Under the pieces are notes generated by a model. That model made no database searches, was not told the origin of the DNA, and worked only from the letters and a program-made list of their open reading frames with translations. The position numbers and the translations under genes are program-made. From the NCBI GenBank assembly GCA_025618425.1, contig CM046849.1:27716867-27780866 (forward strand): a DNA stretch of 64,000 bases. Direction: 5' to 3'. Shown here piece by piece: positions 11,516-22,489 of the stretch. This DNA is from Heliocidaris tuberculata (lineage: Eukaryota > Echinodermata > Echinoidea > Camarodonta > Echinometridae). Position 1 is the first letter of the stretch. The number at the start of each line of letters is the position of its first letter.

Positions 11516-13523
11516 TGTCACAATGCGACTGCATTCCCTTTCATCCTAAACCCTCATGACCATGCTTAGTTCAATAGACATAGAATGTAGTAGGCCAGTT
11601 AAATTGAATAGGATTTGTAGCCAAGCAATGTAGGCACTATTAGTCTTAGGTCAGCAAACTTTGGTGGGGCAATTGGGCAAGTTCTTTTGTGTGTGTGTGT
11701 ATGAGGGGAGTAAAAGGAATTTTGATGGGGCAATTTTGCATAGAGGGTTCAGTATTATGGGAGTAAGAAGAAGGTTGGGTGGAGCAGGAGTTGAGTATTG
11801 AGAGAATCATTGTGGGTTAGAGTTTTTAGAGTTTTGGTCAGATTGCTTTGGAGATCTCAAGAGAGTCAGACCGTGTCTGATGTTGACTGAGTGATGAGGG
11901 AGTGTAGGCCGCCAAGAAGGTGATTGTTGCAGGCTATGCATGCTGCTGGCATAGCAGAGTTTTTCCTTACCGGCAGGTTCCAGGCAGTACAGGCCGTGGT
12001 AGAAAGCCTCCTCAGCCCTCACCTCACCTTGCATTATGGTTTTCATCTGAACTGTAAGTTATAGTAGTATTTTTGTTCTAAGTAGTTATCTTATTTTGTA
12101 ATTTAATGTATTAAAAATATATGTAGAGACTTGCAGAAATTCGCAAAGTCTCAATTTTAATGTTAAGTTCTAACTTTGGGAAAAGTGAAGGAAATCAAAA
12201 AAAAAGCGTATGTTAAATGTTGTCTTATTTCATTCATTTCATTTATGTGAACTTTAACCGGAAAGAAACGGTATCCTTGATTTATGACTAGGGACATTTC
12301 TTTTCAATATACTAAATCCACTTTGCACATAAGAAAACTAGTGATTAAATACAGTTAATTTCATATTTCTTATTATCTGAAAGCATGATTATATTTTGTA
12401 CACTGCATGAACGGAAAGTCTTTTTCTATGTGCTACACATGTATCTGAGGTCAAATGATTATTTTATCGTATTGAATGAAGAAGAGGTAAACTTGACAAG
12501 TTTATTCTGCTTTAGATATCCTGAGTAGAAATTGTACTATATAGAAGTGATGTATCTAAAGACAGCTATTTCATTTTAGAATTTACATAGGAAAGATACC
12601 GTACGTAGTCGCTTATAAATCTTGCCTATTTCAATTGTTTATTTCAAGGAAGCCAAGCTTTAGAGAGATTTGAACCAATGTTGTAAATTGTTAGGATAAT
12701 ATTGTTACAGCTAGACTTTGACTATTTGGTAGATGGTTGGCTAGTTTGTTTCGATTTACTTTTTTAGGGACGAGCTGGGCTCGTAGTCACTCGTAGATAC
12801 TTATATTGGCTCGTAGTCCTAATTCATCGATGGATTGGTGCTCAAGGTCGATATACCCAGACATCGTAGCTAACTGGTAGTCTTCAACTCAAGTTCATAA
12901 CGTTGCGGGTCAGGGACACACCGGTCAGACTTCGCACGTTACTTCACACATCGGGTTACTTCATACATTGGTCACTTCATGCATCTCTTCAGTGGACTCA
13001 AAGAGGAGGTTGTCCTCATGAACCCTTCACATGGACTCTAGAGCGGGTGTTTCTTTTTAGTGTGTGTACACACCAATTACTGGTCCAGTGTAGGTAGTTT
13101 CATTCTTTCATAATTAAATAATAATACTCCGAAGGATGAAATAGTCATTACTGGCAATATATATATTTTTTTGCTTTGTGATAATCTTGAAACTTGGCAC
13201 AATGTGATTACATTTGATTATACATTGATAATATTGGAACTTGGAATCAATTATTTACCTTTAGTTGCATTGTTGATAGTGGAACTTGTGAATTATTTAA
13301 TCACCTTGTATACTCTATTTCCTGTTGAATACAAATTATTTTACTTTGTCAATTATTTCGCATTAATACATTATTGAGCAGATGGCTCTGAATTAAATTT
13401 ATTTTTACTATATATGTATTGGTGAAGTCGCCTGTTTATTTTGTTGTGCCTTTGATACATGTTCATTTCAATACAGGATCTAACTTATCGTCAGAATAGT
13501 ATTTACAGGACTAATATCTGACA
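11516..13523 (+). repeat. 5' LTR
   Basis: 2008 bp, TGTCA...TGACA, same length as the 3' LTR. Differences found: near 11632 (A versus C), near 12301 (T versus C) and near 13462 (T versus A). A TATAAAT lies at 12614-12620. A TG-rich microsatellite lies near 11690. The short minus-strand ORF at 11807-12046, repeated in the other LTR, is not supported as a gene. Confidence 0.95.
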
Positions 13524-13527
13524 TTTA

Positions 13528-13546
13528 TGGCGACCACGAAGGGACT
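13528..13546 (+). promoter_or_regulatory. Primer-binding site, tRNA-Arg(UCG)-type
   Basis: TGGCGACCACGAAGGGACT begins four bases after the LTR. It is complementary to the 3' end of animal tRNA-Arg(UCG) including CCA, as I remember that tRNA. It would prime minus-strand DNA synthesis. Confidence 0.8.
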
Positions 13547-13811
13547 TCTTTTGTCTATTTGATAGGTTAGGTTATAATGAAATGATTGTTATCATCGGTA
13601 TTTGGTCTAATTGTGTATTAATGAAATCTTGATTTTCTCTCCAGCTGGTTTTTTTTTTTCTACAGTAATTGTAGGTTCAAGACAGTGCAAGACAGTCAGG
13701 GCAAGGAGGCTTCTCTACGTGCCTGTGCCAGTGCCTGTGTTTGACGTTTGCGCTGCATAATTGTTTTACAATTGGTAAGTTTGTAACTTTACCTTTGATG
13801 TGGCCTACAGT

Positions 13812-15335
13812 ATGGAGAGAGACAGGTTTATTGCACAAGGAAAAGAGTTTGGTTTGGAGGGGAATGATTTGAAGGTGTATGTTGATGAGTGTGTGCGTGA
13901 AGCTAGAGATGAAAGAGCGGCAGCTAGGAGTGCAGAGGCTGAGTTAATAGTTCAACAGATAAGACTAGAGGAAATAAAGAAATCTAATGGGACGGGACAA
14001 TCGGAGCATTCACTTAGGCCCAGTATTCCCCCTCTCCCTGTTTTTCAAGATGGAAAGGATGACATAGATAGTTATTTGTCTAGGTTTGAGAGACATGCCT
14101 CTAGTGTTGGTTGGGTTAAGGAAGATTGGGCACTTGCACTTTGTGCATTATTGTCGGGTAAGGCACTTGCTATTGTTTCAAGGCTTACGGCTTCCCAGGT
14201 TCAGCAGTATGAAATTGTTAAATCTTCCCTAATGAAAGGTTATGACCTCACTGAAGAAGGTTTCAGGCTTAAGTTTAGGCAGTCTAAACTCCGTCAGGGT
14301 GAAACGTATGTGCAGTATGCTTGTAGAATCGAGAAGTATTTAGATAGGTGGGTTGAGCTTAGCTCTTATGATGACAATGTGGAGGGTCTGAAGAGTCTGC
14401 TCATCCAGGAGCAAATGTTTGATACATGCAGTAAGGACTTACTGATGTTCATTAAGGAACGTCAGCCTAGGAAACTGACAGATGTATTGTCACTTGCTGA
14501 TCAATATCGTGATGCACATACAGATCCTAGGGTTAGAAGAGTAAAAGATAAGCCTAGTCATTCTAGTGGAACCCAGCAGTCCAGTTCTAATACTCTAAAC
14601 AATACTAATACTTCCAAAGGGCAACTCCCTTATGCAGGAAAATCTAAGGAATCACATTCAAGAATGCCAAAGAAATGTTATAACTGTAGTAAAGTTGGAC
14701 ATCTTTCTTTTCATTGTCCTGACAAGAAAGGTCGACGTGAGATGGGAGCAAGCCTCGTTGAAAGCAGGTCAGCAGATGACACATCATCAGACGGACATGA
14801 TGCTGTAGCAGCAGGACCTACTGACACAGGAGAAACGACTCGTCAAGATGACCAGAAGGACATAAGCAGCATCGTGAGGGAGAATCTCACCGAGGATGGA
14901 ACCGGAGTAAAGTTAGCGTCTGGCGACACCCTTCCGGTACTATCAGCAGCAGCGAGTGGTTCACAAGTAGAGATGCCAGTCATCAAGGGAATGGTGAATG
15001 GAAAGCTCGTGGATGTTCTTCGAGACAGCGGTTGTACGACTGTCATCGTGCAGCATGACTTGGTGTTGGAAGAGCAGTTCACAGGAGAGCAGCGGATATG
15101 CATGCTCATCGATCAGACGATCAGGAACTTCAAAGTTGCCAACATTGAGTTGGATACTCCCTACTTCAAGGGTAAGGTAGAAGCTTTATGTGTATTGACC
15201 CCAGTTTATGATCTTGTACTAGGAAACATTCCTGGAGTTCGGGAACCAGCCGATCCAGAAGTAGACTGGAAGCCAGAAGATCATCAAGCCAATGCAGTGG
15301 AGACAAGAGACAGAAGCGGCAGGCAGGACGTATAA
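13812..15335 (+). CDS. gag-pro: Gag-protease polyprotein of the Gmr1-like element
   Basis: 507 residues from ATG at 13812; an in-frame GTG lies at 13800. The N-terminus is helical and charged. Residues of about 155-240 (FRLKFRQSKLRQGETYVQY, then LLIQEQMF and FIKERQP) resemble the SCAN fold, which is known to derive from the capsid of Gmr1-like elements. A CX2CX4HX4C zinc knuckle sits at residues 289-302 (14676-14717) and would bind RNA. An aspartic protease follows, with active-site DSG at residues 405-407 (15024-15032) and a closing VLG. The frame stops at TAA 15333-15335. Pol continues in the -1 frame, overlapping from 15212, so Gag-Pol needs a frameshift or the copy carries an indel. Confidence 0.93.
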   Translation: MERDRFIAQGKEFGLEGNDLKVYVDECVREARDERAAARSAEAELIVQQIRLEEIKKSNGTGQSEHSLRPSIPPLPVFQDGKDDIDSYLSRFERHASSVGWVKEDWALALCALLSGKALAIVSRLTASQVQQYEIVKSSLMKGYDLTEEGFRLKFRQSKLRQGETYVQYACRIEKYLDRWVELSSYDDNVEGLKSLLIQEQMFDTCSKDLLMFIKERQPRKLTDVLSLADQYRDAHTDPRVRRVKDKPSHSSGTQQSSSNTLNNTNTSKGQLPYAGKSKESHSRMPKKCYNCSKVGHLSFHCPDKKGRREMGASLVESRSADDTSSDGHDAVAAGPTDTGETTRQDDQKDISSIVRENLTEDGTGVKLASGDTLPVLSAAASGSQVEMPVIKGMVNGKLVDVLRDSGCTTVIVQHDLVLEEQFTGEQRICMLIDQTIRNFKVANIELDTPYFKGKVEALCVLTPVYDLVLGNIPGVREPADPEVDWKPEDHQANAVETRDRSGRQDV

Positions 15336-18196
15336 GACCTCCCCTTCAAGTACCTGAGCCACTGGATGACATTGGGTCTCTAGATGATCTTATTCAAGCC
15401 CAGAAGGAGGACGAGTCATTGGATTCTTCCAGGAAACTTGCTGGCAGTGGAGAGAAGAAGAGAAGTAAGAAAGGAAATTCTTCTTGTTTCGTCATCAAGA
15501 AGGATGTACTCTACCGAGAATACACAGAGGCAACACCAGGGTCAGATGTAGTTTTGCAAGTTCTAGTACCTACCAAATTCAGAAGTCGAGTACTAAAGCT
15601 TGCCCATGAATCTATTTTAGGTGGGCATCTTGGAACGAAGAAGACGTGTGACAGGATTCAGATGCACTTCTTTTGGCCAGGTATGCACGCGGATATAGCC
15701 CGCTATTGTCGGTCTTGTGGACCGTGCCAACGAACTTCGCCTAAAGGAAAAGTCACGAAGGTGCCTTTGGGATCAACACCCCTTATCGATGAACCTTTCA
15801 GACGAGTGGCGATGGACCTGGTGGGACCGATCGAGCCTGCTACAAGCAAAGGTAACCGGTTCATACTTACTGTTGTAGATTATGCTACGCGTTACCCAGA
15901 GGCAGTAGCACTCCGCCGGATTGACACACAGACCATTGCAGAAGCACTGATGGATATCTACTCCAGAGTAGGGATACCACGAGAAGTGTTGACAGACCGA
16001 GGTAGCCAGTTTACATCAGAGATGATGAAGGAGGTCAGTCGTCTACTCTCTATTCGGCAGATGACGACTACACCCTACCATCCTGCATGCAACGGGTTAG
16101 TTGAACGGTTCAATGGCACTTTGAAGTCTATGCTTCGCAAGATGTGTGAAGAACGACCCAAGGACTGGGATAGGTATCTTAACCCCCTCTTGTTTGCTTA
16201 CAGAGAGTCTATGCAGGAGAGTACCGGTTTCTCACCCTTTGAACTTCTGTTTGGGAGAGTAGTCCGAGGCCCTCTTGCTATTCTTCGGGAGCTATGGACT
16301 GGAGAGGTAGAGGAACCTGACACCAAGACTACCTATCAGTATGTGTTGGATCTGAAGGACAGGTTGGAATCGACATGCCAAGTTGCACAGCAGAATCTCA
16401 GCAAGGCAGCTGAGAAATATCGACGACAGTACAACAAGAAAGCAAAGGATAGGAAATTTGAAGTTGGCGATGAAGTCCTCTTGCTACTTCCAAGTGACAA
16501 CAACAAGCTGTTGATGCACTGGAAAGGACCCTTCAAGGTAGTTCAGAAGGTGAGTCGTTTGAACTACAAAATTGACATGGATGGGAAGATCAAAACTTTT
16601 CATGCAAATCTTCTGAAGAAGTTTTTCAGGAGAGAGATGAGTGCGGGTGTGTTTGACGTTGCTTGTGTCTCTGTTGTGGATGATGTCTCAAGTGATGAAT
16701 GTAGCGAAGGAGAGAATGAAGATGTGAACCCTTCTCTGAGAAAGGATATTCTTCATCTCCCCACTCTTACCCAAACAGAATCGCTCACAGATGTGCAGAT
16801 CAGCCCACACCTAAACGAGGACCAGCGTGAGAGTGTCAAAGCGCTTTTACGTGAGTATGAAGAAGTTTTGACTGACATGCCTGGATCGACAAACTTAGGT
16901 AAGCATGACATTAAGCTTTTGGATAAGGAACCCATTAAGAGTAAACCGTATCCACTACCACATGCTTTGCGAGACGAGGTGAAGAAGGAAGTTAAAAAGA
17001 TGATAGAGTTGGTCATAATTGAACCATCCTCTTCCCCGTATGCGTCCCCGGTAGTAATGGTAAGGAAGAAAGATGGGTCGACTAGATTTTGTTGTGATTA
17101 TCGTAAGTTAAATCAGATCACCATTACAGATGCAGAACCGATACCTGACCAAGAAGAAATATTTGCCAAACTTTCAAGGGCCAAGTACTACACAAAGGTA
17201 GATTTGTCAAAAGGTTATTGGCAGATTCCCTTAGCAGATGATGCCAAGGAGAAGACGGCATTTCTCAGCCCAAGTGGTTTGTACCAGTTTCGGGTGATGC
17301 CTTTCGGGTTAGTTAACGCTCCGGCGAGCTTCAGTCGAATCATGAGGGACTTACTCCGTGGCTTGCATGGTGTGGACAATTTCATTGATGATATTTTGAT
17401 CCATACAGTAAGTTTTGAGGAGCACTTAGTTATCCTCAGGGAGGTGTTCGAGAGACTGAGGAGAGCGAATCTGACGGCAAGACCAACAAAGTGCACGGTA
17501 GGATGTGTGAGTATTGAATTTCTTGGTCATTGTGTAGGTCAAGGAGAGCTTCGACCAGTGCAAGACAAAGTCGATGGAGTTCAAGAAGCGCCAAGACCTA
17601 AGACCAAAAAGCAACTTCGGTCCTTCCTAGGTCTTGTAGGTTATTACAGGCGCTTTGTTCCCAACTTTGCAGCAATAGCAGCACCACTGACTGATCGAAC
17701 GAAGAAAGGAGAGCCAGCTCTAGTGAAATGGGGAGATGCGGAAGAGGCAGCTTTCACCACCCTGAAGAAGAAGCTTGCTAGTCAACCAATCCTCCATCTT
17801 CCAGACGTAGATCTTCCTTTCATCTTGAGGACTGATGCCTCAGATACTGGTCTAGGCGCAATTCTGCTACAGGAGACTGAAGGGAAAAAGTTCCCTATCG
17901 CCTATGCGAGTAGGAAACTTCTCCCAAGAGAGCAGCGTTACTGCGTTATGGAGCGCGAATGCTTGGCGGTAGTGTGGGGAATTCAGAAGTTTGAACCGTA
18001 TCTCTATGGCAAGCATTTTCACCTGGAAACTGACCACCAGCCACTGAAGTGCATTGCGAAATCGAAGGTAGCAAACGCAAGGATCTTGAGATGGGCTCTT
18101 GCACTGCAGCCGTATCAGTTCACCATCACAGCAATCAAGAGCAGTGAGAACGTGGGTGCAGATTACTTAAGTAGGATACCAGATACAGGTAGCTGA
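15212..18196 (+). CDS. pol: Pol polyprotein: integrase, reverse transcriptase, RNase H (in that order)
   Basis: Open in the -1 frame relative to gag from 15212, with no stop until 18196. The integrase comes first: an HHCC finger (HESILGGH, then CGPC), then catalytic D in AMDLVGP (15815), D in TDRGSQF (15995) and E in GLVERFNG (16103). A linker follows, then RT with KVDLSKGYWQIPL, MPFGLVNAPASF and the catalytic FIDD at 17381-17392. RNase H has TDAS, REC and TDH acids and ends ADYLSR. All catalytic residues are present and there is no internal stop, so the enzyme looks functional. Integrase before RT is the Gmr1-type arrangement. No chromodomain is evident. Confidence 0.95.
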   Translation, partial: SCTRKHSWSSGTSRSRSRLEARRSSSQCSGDKRQKRQAGRIRPPLQVPEPLDDIGSLDDLIQAQKEDESLDSSRKLAGSGEKKRSKKGNSSCFVIKKDVLYREYTEATPGSDVVLQVLVPTKFRSRVLKLAHESILGGHLGTKKTCDRIQMHFFWPGMHADIARYCRSCGPCQRTSPKGKVTKVPLGSTPLIDEPFRRVAMDLVGPIEPATSKGNRFILTVVDYATRYPEAVALRRIDTQTIAEALMDIYSRVGIPREVLTDRGSQFTSEMMKEVSRLLSIRQMTTTPYHPACNGLVERFNGTLKSMLRKMCEERPKDWDRYLNPLLFAYRESMQESTGFSPFELLFGRVVRGPLAILRELWTGEVEEPDTKTTYQYVLDLKDRLESTCQVAQQNLSKAAEKYRRQYNKKAKDRKFEVGDEVLLLLPSDNNKLLMHWKGPFKVVQKVSRLNYKIDMDGKIKTFHANLLKKFFRREMSAGVFDVACVSVVDDVSSDECSEGENEDVNPSLRKDILHLPTLTQTESLTDVQISPHLNEDQRESVKALLREYEEVLTDMPGSTNLGKHDIKLLDKEPIKSKPYPLPHALRDEVKKEVKKMIELVIIEPSSSPYASPVVMVRKKDGSTRFCCDYRKLNQITITDAEPIPDQEEIFAKLSRAKYYTKVDLSKGYWQIPLADDAKEKTAFLSPSGLYQFRVMPFGLVNAPASFSRIMRDLLRGLHGVDNFIDDILIHTVSFEEHLVILREVFERLRRANLTARPTKCTVGCVSIEFLGHCVGQGELRPVQDKVDGVQEAPRPKTKKQLRSFLGLVGYYRRFVPNFAAIAAPLTDRTKKGEPALVKWGDAEEAAFTTLKKKLASQPILHLPDVDLPFILRTDASDTGLGAILLQETEGKKFPIAYASRKLLPREQRYCVMERECLAVVWGIQKFEPYLYGKHFHLETDHQPLKCIAKSKVANARILRWALALQPYQFTITAIKSSENVGADYLSRIPDTGS
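15221..15227 (+). promoter_or_regulatory. Candidate -1 frameshift site A GGA AAC
   Basis: The heptamer is in correct register with gag, inside the 124-nt gag/pol overlap, and would shift into the pol frame. It is a weak match to X XXY YYZ because the P-site would mispair at its first base. Downstream sequence similarity suggests that the junction may lie nearer 15310-15335, so an inactivating indel is the competing explanation. Confidence 0.25.
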
Positions 18197-18338
18197 ATTT
18201 ATTTAAAGCAGAAACCTAGATGGTTGATGTTTTTTTTTGTGTATATATATTTATATATAATTTCTTTTTCTTTGAATTTTCCTCCTGTAGTAAGAGAAAA
18301 TCACTCTAAAACTTTATCTGAAATTATATAAATTTCTT

Positions 18339-18352
18339 GAAGGAGGGGGAGA
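18339..18352 (+). promoter_or_regulatory. Polypurine tract
   Basis: GAAGGAGGGGGAGA, two bases before the 3' LTR. It is the expected primer site for plus-strand DNA synthesis. Confidence 0.85.
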
Positions 18353-18354
18353 TA

Positions 18355-20362
18355 TGTCACAATGCGACTGCATTCCCTTTCATCCTAAACCCTCATGACC
18401 ATGCTTAGTTCAATAGACATAGAATGTAGTAGGCCAGTTAAATTGAATAGGATTTGTAGCCAAGCAATGTCGGCACTATTAGTCTTAGGTCAGCAAACTT
18501 TGGTGGGGCAATTGGGCAAGTTCTTTTGTGTGTGTGTGTATGAGGGGAGTAAAAGGAATTTTGATGGGGCAATTTTGCATAGAGGGTTCAGTATTATGGG
18601 AGTAAGAAGAAGGTTGGGTGGAGCAGGAGTTGAGTATTGAGAGAATCATTGTGGGTTAGAGTTTTTAGAGTTTTGGTCAGATTGCTTTGGAGATCTCAAG
18701 AGAGTCAGACCGTGTCTGATGTTGACTGAGTGATGAGGGAGTGTAGGCCGCCAAGAAGGTGATTGTTGCAGGCTATGCATGCTGCTGGCATAGCAGAGTT
18801 TTTCCTTACCGGCAGGTTCCAGGCAGTACAGGCCGTGGTAGAAAGCCTCCTCAGCCCTCACCTCACCTTGCATTATGGTTTTCATCTGAACTGTAAGTTA
18901 TAGTAGTATTTTTGTTCTAAGTAGTTATCTTATTTTGTAATTTAATGTATTAAAAATATATGTAGAGACTTGCAGAAATTCGCAAAGTCTCAATTTTAAT
19001 GTTAAGTTCTAACTTTGGGAAAAGTGAAGGAAATCAAAAAAAAAGCGTATGTTAAATGTTGTCTTATTTCATTCATTTCATTTATGTGAACTTTAACCGG
19101 AAAGAAACGGTATCCTTGATTTATGACTAGGGACATTTCCTTTCAATATACTAAATCCACTTTGCACATAAGAAAACTAGTGATTAAATACAGTTAATTT
19201 CATATTTCTTATTATCTGAAAGCATGATTATATTTTGTACACTGCATGAACGGAAAGTCTTTTTCTATGTGCTACACATGTATCTGAGGTCAAATGATTA
19301 TTTTATCGTATTGAATGAAGAAGAGGTAAACTTGACAAGTTTATTCTGCTTTAGATATCCTGAGTAGAAATTGTACTATATAGAAGTGATGTATCTAAAG
19401 ACAGCTATTTCATTTTAGAATTTACATAGGAAAGATACCGTACGTAGTCGCTTATAAATCTTGCCTATTTCAATTGTTTATTTCAAGGAAGCCAAGCTTT
19501 AGAGAGATTTGAACCAATGTTGTAAATTGTTAGGATAATATTGTTACAGCTAGACTTTGACTATTTGGTAGATGGTTGGCTAGTTTGTTTCGATTTACTT
19601 TTTTAGGGACGAGCTGGGCTCGTAGTCACTCGTAGATACTTATATTGGCTCGTAGTCCTAATTCATCGATGGATTGGTGCTCAAGGTCGATATACCCAGA
19701 CATCGTAGCTAACTGGTAGTCTTCAACTCAAGTTCATAACGTTGCGGGTCAGGGACACACCGGTCAGACTTCGCACGTTACTTCACACATCGGGTTACTT
19801 CATACATTGGTCACTTCATGCATCTCTTCAGTGGACTCAAAGAGGAGGTTGTCCTCATGAACCCTTCACATGGACTCTAGAGCGGGTGTTTCTTTTTAGT
19901 GTGTGTACACACCAATTACTGGTCCAGTGTAGGTAGTTTCATTCTTTCATAATTAAATAATAATACTCCGAAGGATGAAATAGTCATTACTGGCAATATA
20001 TATATTTTTTTGCTTTGTGATAATCTTGAAACTTGGCACAATGTGATTACATTTGATTATACATTGATAATATTGGAACTTGGAATCAATTATTTACCTT
20101 TAGTTGCATTGTTGATAGTGGAACTTGTGAATTATTTAATCACCTTGTATACTCTATTTCCTGTTGAATACAAATTATTTTACTTTGTCAATTATTTCGC
20201 ATTAATACATTATTGAGCAGATGGCTCTGAATTAAATTTATTTTTACTATATATGTATTGGTGAAGTCGCCTGTTTATTTTGTTGTGCCTTTGATACATG
20301 TACATTTCAATACAGGATCTAACTTATCGTCAGAATAGTATTTACAGGACTAATATCTGACA
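18355..20362 (+). repeat. 3' LTR
   Basis: 2008 bp, collinear with the 5' LTR at a constant offset of 6839, so no indels separate them. Ends TGACA followed by the GCATG duplication. Confidence 0.95.
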
Positions 20363-22489
20363 GCATGTGATCGCTACATAATCAATATGGGAGCCAATTA
20401 TACACATTGAACGTAAGTTGGTTGTAATTCACAGGAATTATGCAGTGTATCAGCACACAAAAATACAGAATCATTACTTTTCCTTCCCCGCCCACCCTCT
20501 GGCCTAGCTTTGTTTATAAAGTGGAGTATTTGGACGAGTGTGTTGTCAATAATATACATATCCATTTAGGGGAAAAATTGTATATTTTTATATTTAAGGG
20601 TAAAGTGGAGTTTTGGTCGTGCGATTACATCTGGAAGAAAAAAAAGGGGAGATGTCTCGAAGCAATGGGGAAATGTTAATTATGAATGTACATGTATATG
20701 TTACTTAAGAATTGCTGTTTTCTGTACGGTTTTGGAATCACCAAAATGAAAAGAAATTGACACAACCCGGCTGGAAGTGACATGCACTGCACGCAGAAAT
20801 GTGAATACTCGCATAAGGCTGAAAGTTCAGCCTTTATCATTTCAGTTGTTTCTAGTCATTTTTGAATATGAGTGCATTAGAAGTGCAATCCTTTGCGCGG
20901 GACATTTCTTCTAGGATAATCTTCCAAACTGATATATAAAAAGAGTGAGATAGCTCACGAAATATTTTTCACCTTTTGCAGAACTCGACCTTGTCCTTAC
21001 ATTTATGGGAGGTACCAGAAGGTCGTTTTCCCCCAGAGGGCATGAAATATCATGTTGGTATGATAAATAAGAAGTACAGTGTAACAATGAGTTCTCATAC
21101 ACTTTATATAGCCGGTGGTGAGGAAATGGATTTATTATGAGACCGGTTAGATGAGGCATACTATATGGGTAGGAGGTTGGGTGAGATTGAGATATACATG
21201 CATGTGCAGGATTTATTTTATCGGCTAAGAATGGGATACACCACGTGTTACGATGGGCCTGCAGAATGGTTGGAACGTTGTGCAGGAGTAGTGGAGCAGA
21301 CGGCATAGATATAGAAATACATGTATCATAAGAGAAGTTATGAGGAGACCTACCGTATGGATGGGAGGTTAGGACATGCAGAGATTGAGATATACACGTG
21401 CGGGATTAATTTTAATGGCTAAGGAGAGGATTCACCACTGTGTGGAATAAGAATGGGCCTGCGTATGGCTGAGAGGCTGGGTAGGAATATTGGTGCGGTG
21501 CAGGCAGCACATAATTACTGATTTATATATTACAAGAGAAGTTAATAATAGTGCCATACTTGGGTTGGGTGAGATTGAAGTGTGCTTTATGAGCAGGATT
21601 AATTTTCCTGACTAAGAAAAGGGCACGGCACATGCTAGAATTGGCCTGCGAAATAGCTGGGAGGCTGGACAGGAGTATCAGAGCAGGCAGCACGGATTCG
21701 AAAATATCAGGAGAGGAGTTGTTGATGAGGCATGCAATATGGATGGGAGGTTGGGTGAGATTGAGAAATGTATGTGCAGGATTCATATTACTGGCTAGTT
21801 AAAGGACACAGCCACTGTAAGCATTGGCCTGCGGAATGTCGGGGAGACTCGGCAGGAATGTGTGAGCATGCAGCACAGATTCAGGACGCAGTAATTTATA
21901 GGACGGCCAGTAAAATATTACATGTATTTGCCTGCGCTCCATTTGTAGAGCGGGTAATAGTTATTTTTGTTGTAATGTATATATACATATACATATATAT
22001 ATATATATATAGGTAAGGGCAGTTGCAAAGTGCTTATGCCCAGGAGTGTTTTTGCAGGTGATGCAGGGCTTTTGAGCCTTGGCTTGTGCTTAGAGGAGTC
22101 ATTCTAGCTTTCGTCTTCATCACGACAAATTTCCAATTAGTTTATACGCTGTATTCGATGAAAATTGTGGTATGGTTATTTTGCAAAAGTTGACCCAAGG
22201 TTTTCCAAAGTTTTTTCTCATCGAGTTTTATCTTTGGTTTTTAAACCTGGACCTACTTGTCGCAGAATATAACATTTATTTTGATGTGGTCATATAATTT
22301 ATGTATGTATAACTATGTTGAATGTTAATCTCCAGATCTCATCGGAACAAACGGGCGGCTCCAAATCATCAGGCTATATCGATACATATTATAATTTAAT
22401 TGTATAATAGCGTGTTTTATTGTTTTGTCGTGTACGCATATACAGTTCAGGTATAAGGATTAGAAAGGTTGCAGTTGATAAGTTTCTAG
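20363..22489. repeat. Spacer unit I, last part, with a ~190-bp satellite
   Basis: Colinear with unit II (37675-39420) and unit III (41890-42930, 44425-44980). From about 21130 to 21910 it contains four tandem units about 190 bp long, each with GGTTGGGTGAGATTGAG-like and GGGCCTGCG...GCTGGGAGGCTGG-like blocks (block starts near 21176, 21367, 21563 and 21750). A (TA)n microsatellite is at 21979-22013. No gene recognised. Confidence 0.85.

Larger units (their letters stand above)
11516..20362 (+). mobile_element. Full-length Gmr1-like Ty3/gypsy LTR retrotransposon
   Basis: 8847 bp, bounded by 2008-bp LTRs (11516-13523 and 18355-20362) that start TGTCA and end TGACA. GCATG is duplicated at 11511-11515 and 20363-20367. 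Both paralogous spacers retain the empty site (37675-37679 intact, unit III slightly changed). Order inside: PBS, gag with zinc knuckle, protease, integrase, reverse transcriptase, RNase H, polypurine tract. Integrase before RT is diagnostic of the Gmr1 group of Ty3/gypsy, unlike ordinary gypsy elements. The two LTRs differ at only three positions that I found, so the insertion is recent. No env-like frame follows RNase H. Confidence 0.95.

Noticed and set aside
11807..12046. 79-residue minus-strand ORF, repeated at 18646-18885
   Set aside because: It lies inside the LTR and is duplicated only because LTRs are; no homology recognised and antisense to the element.
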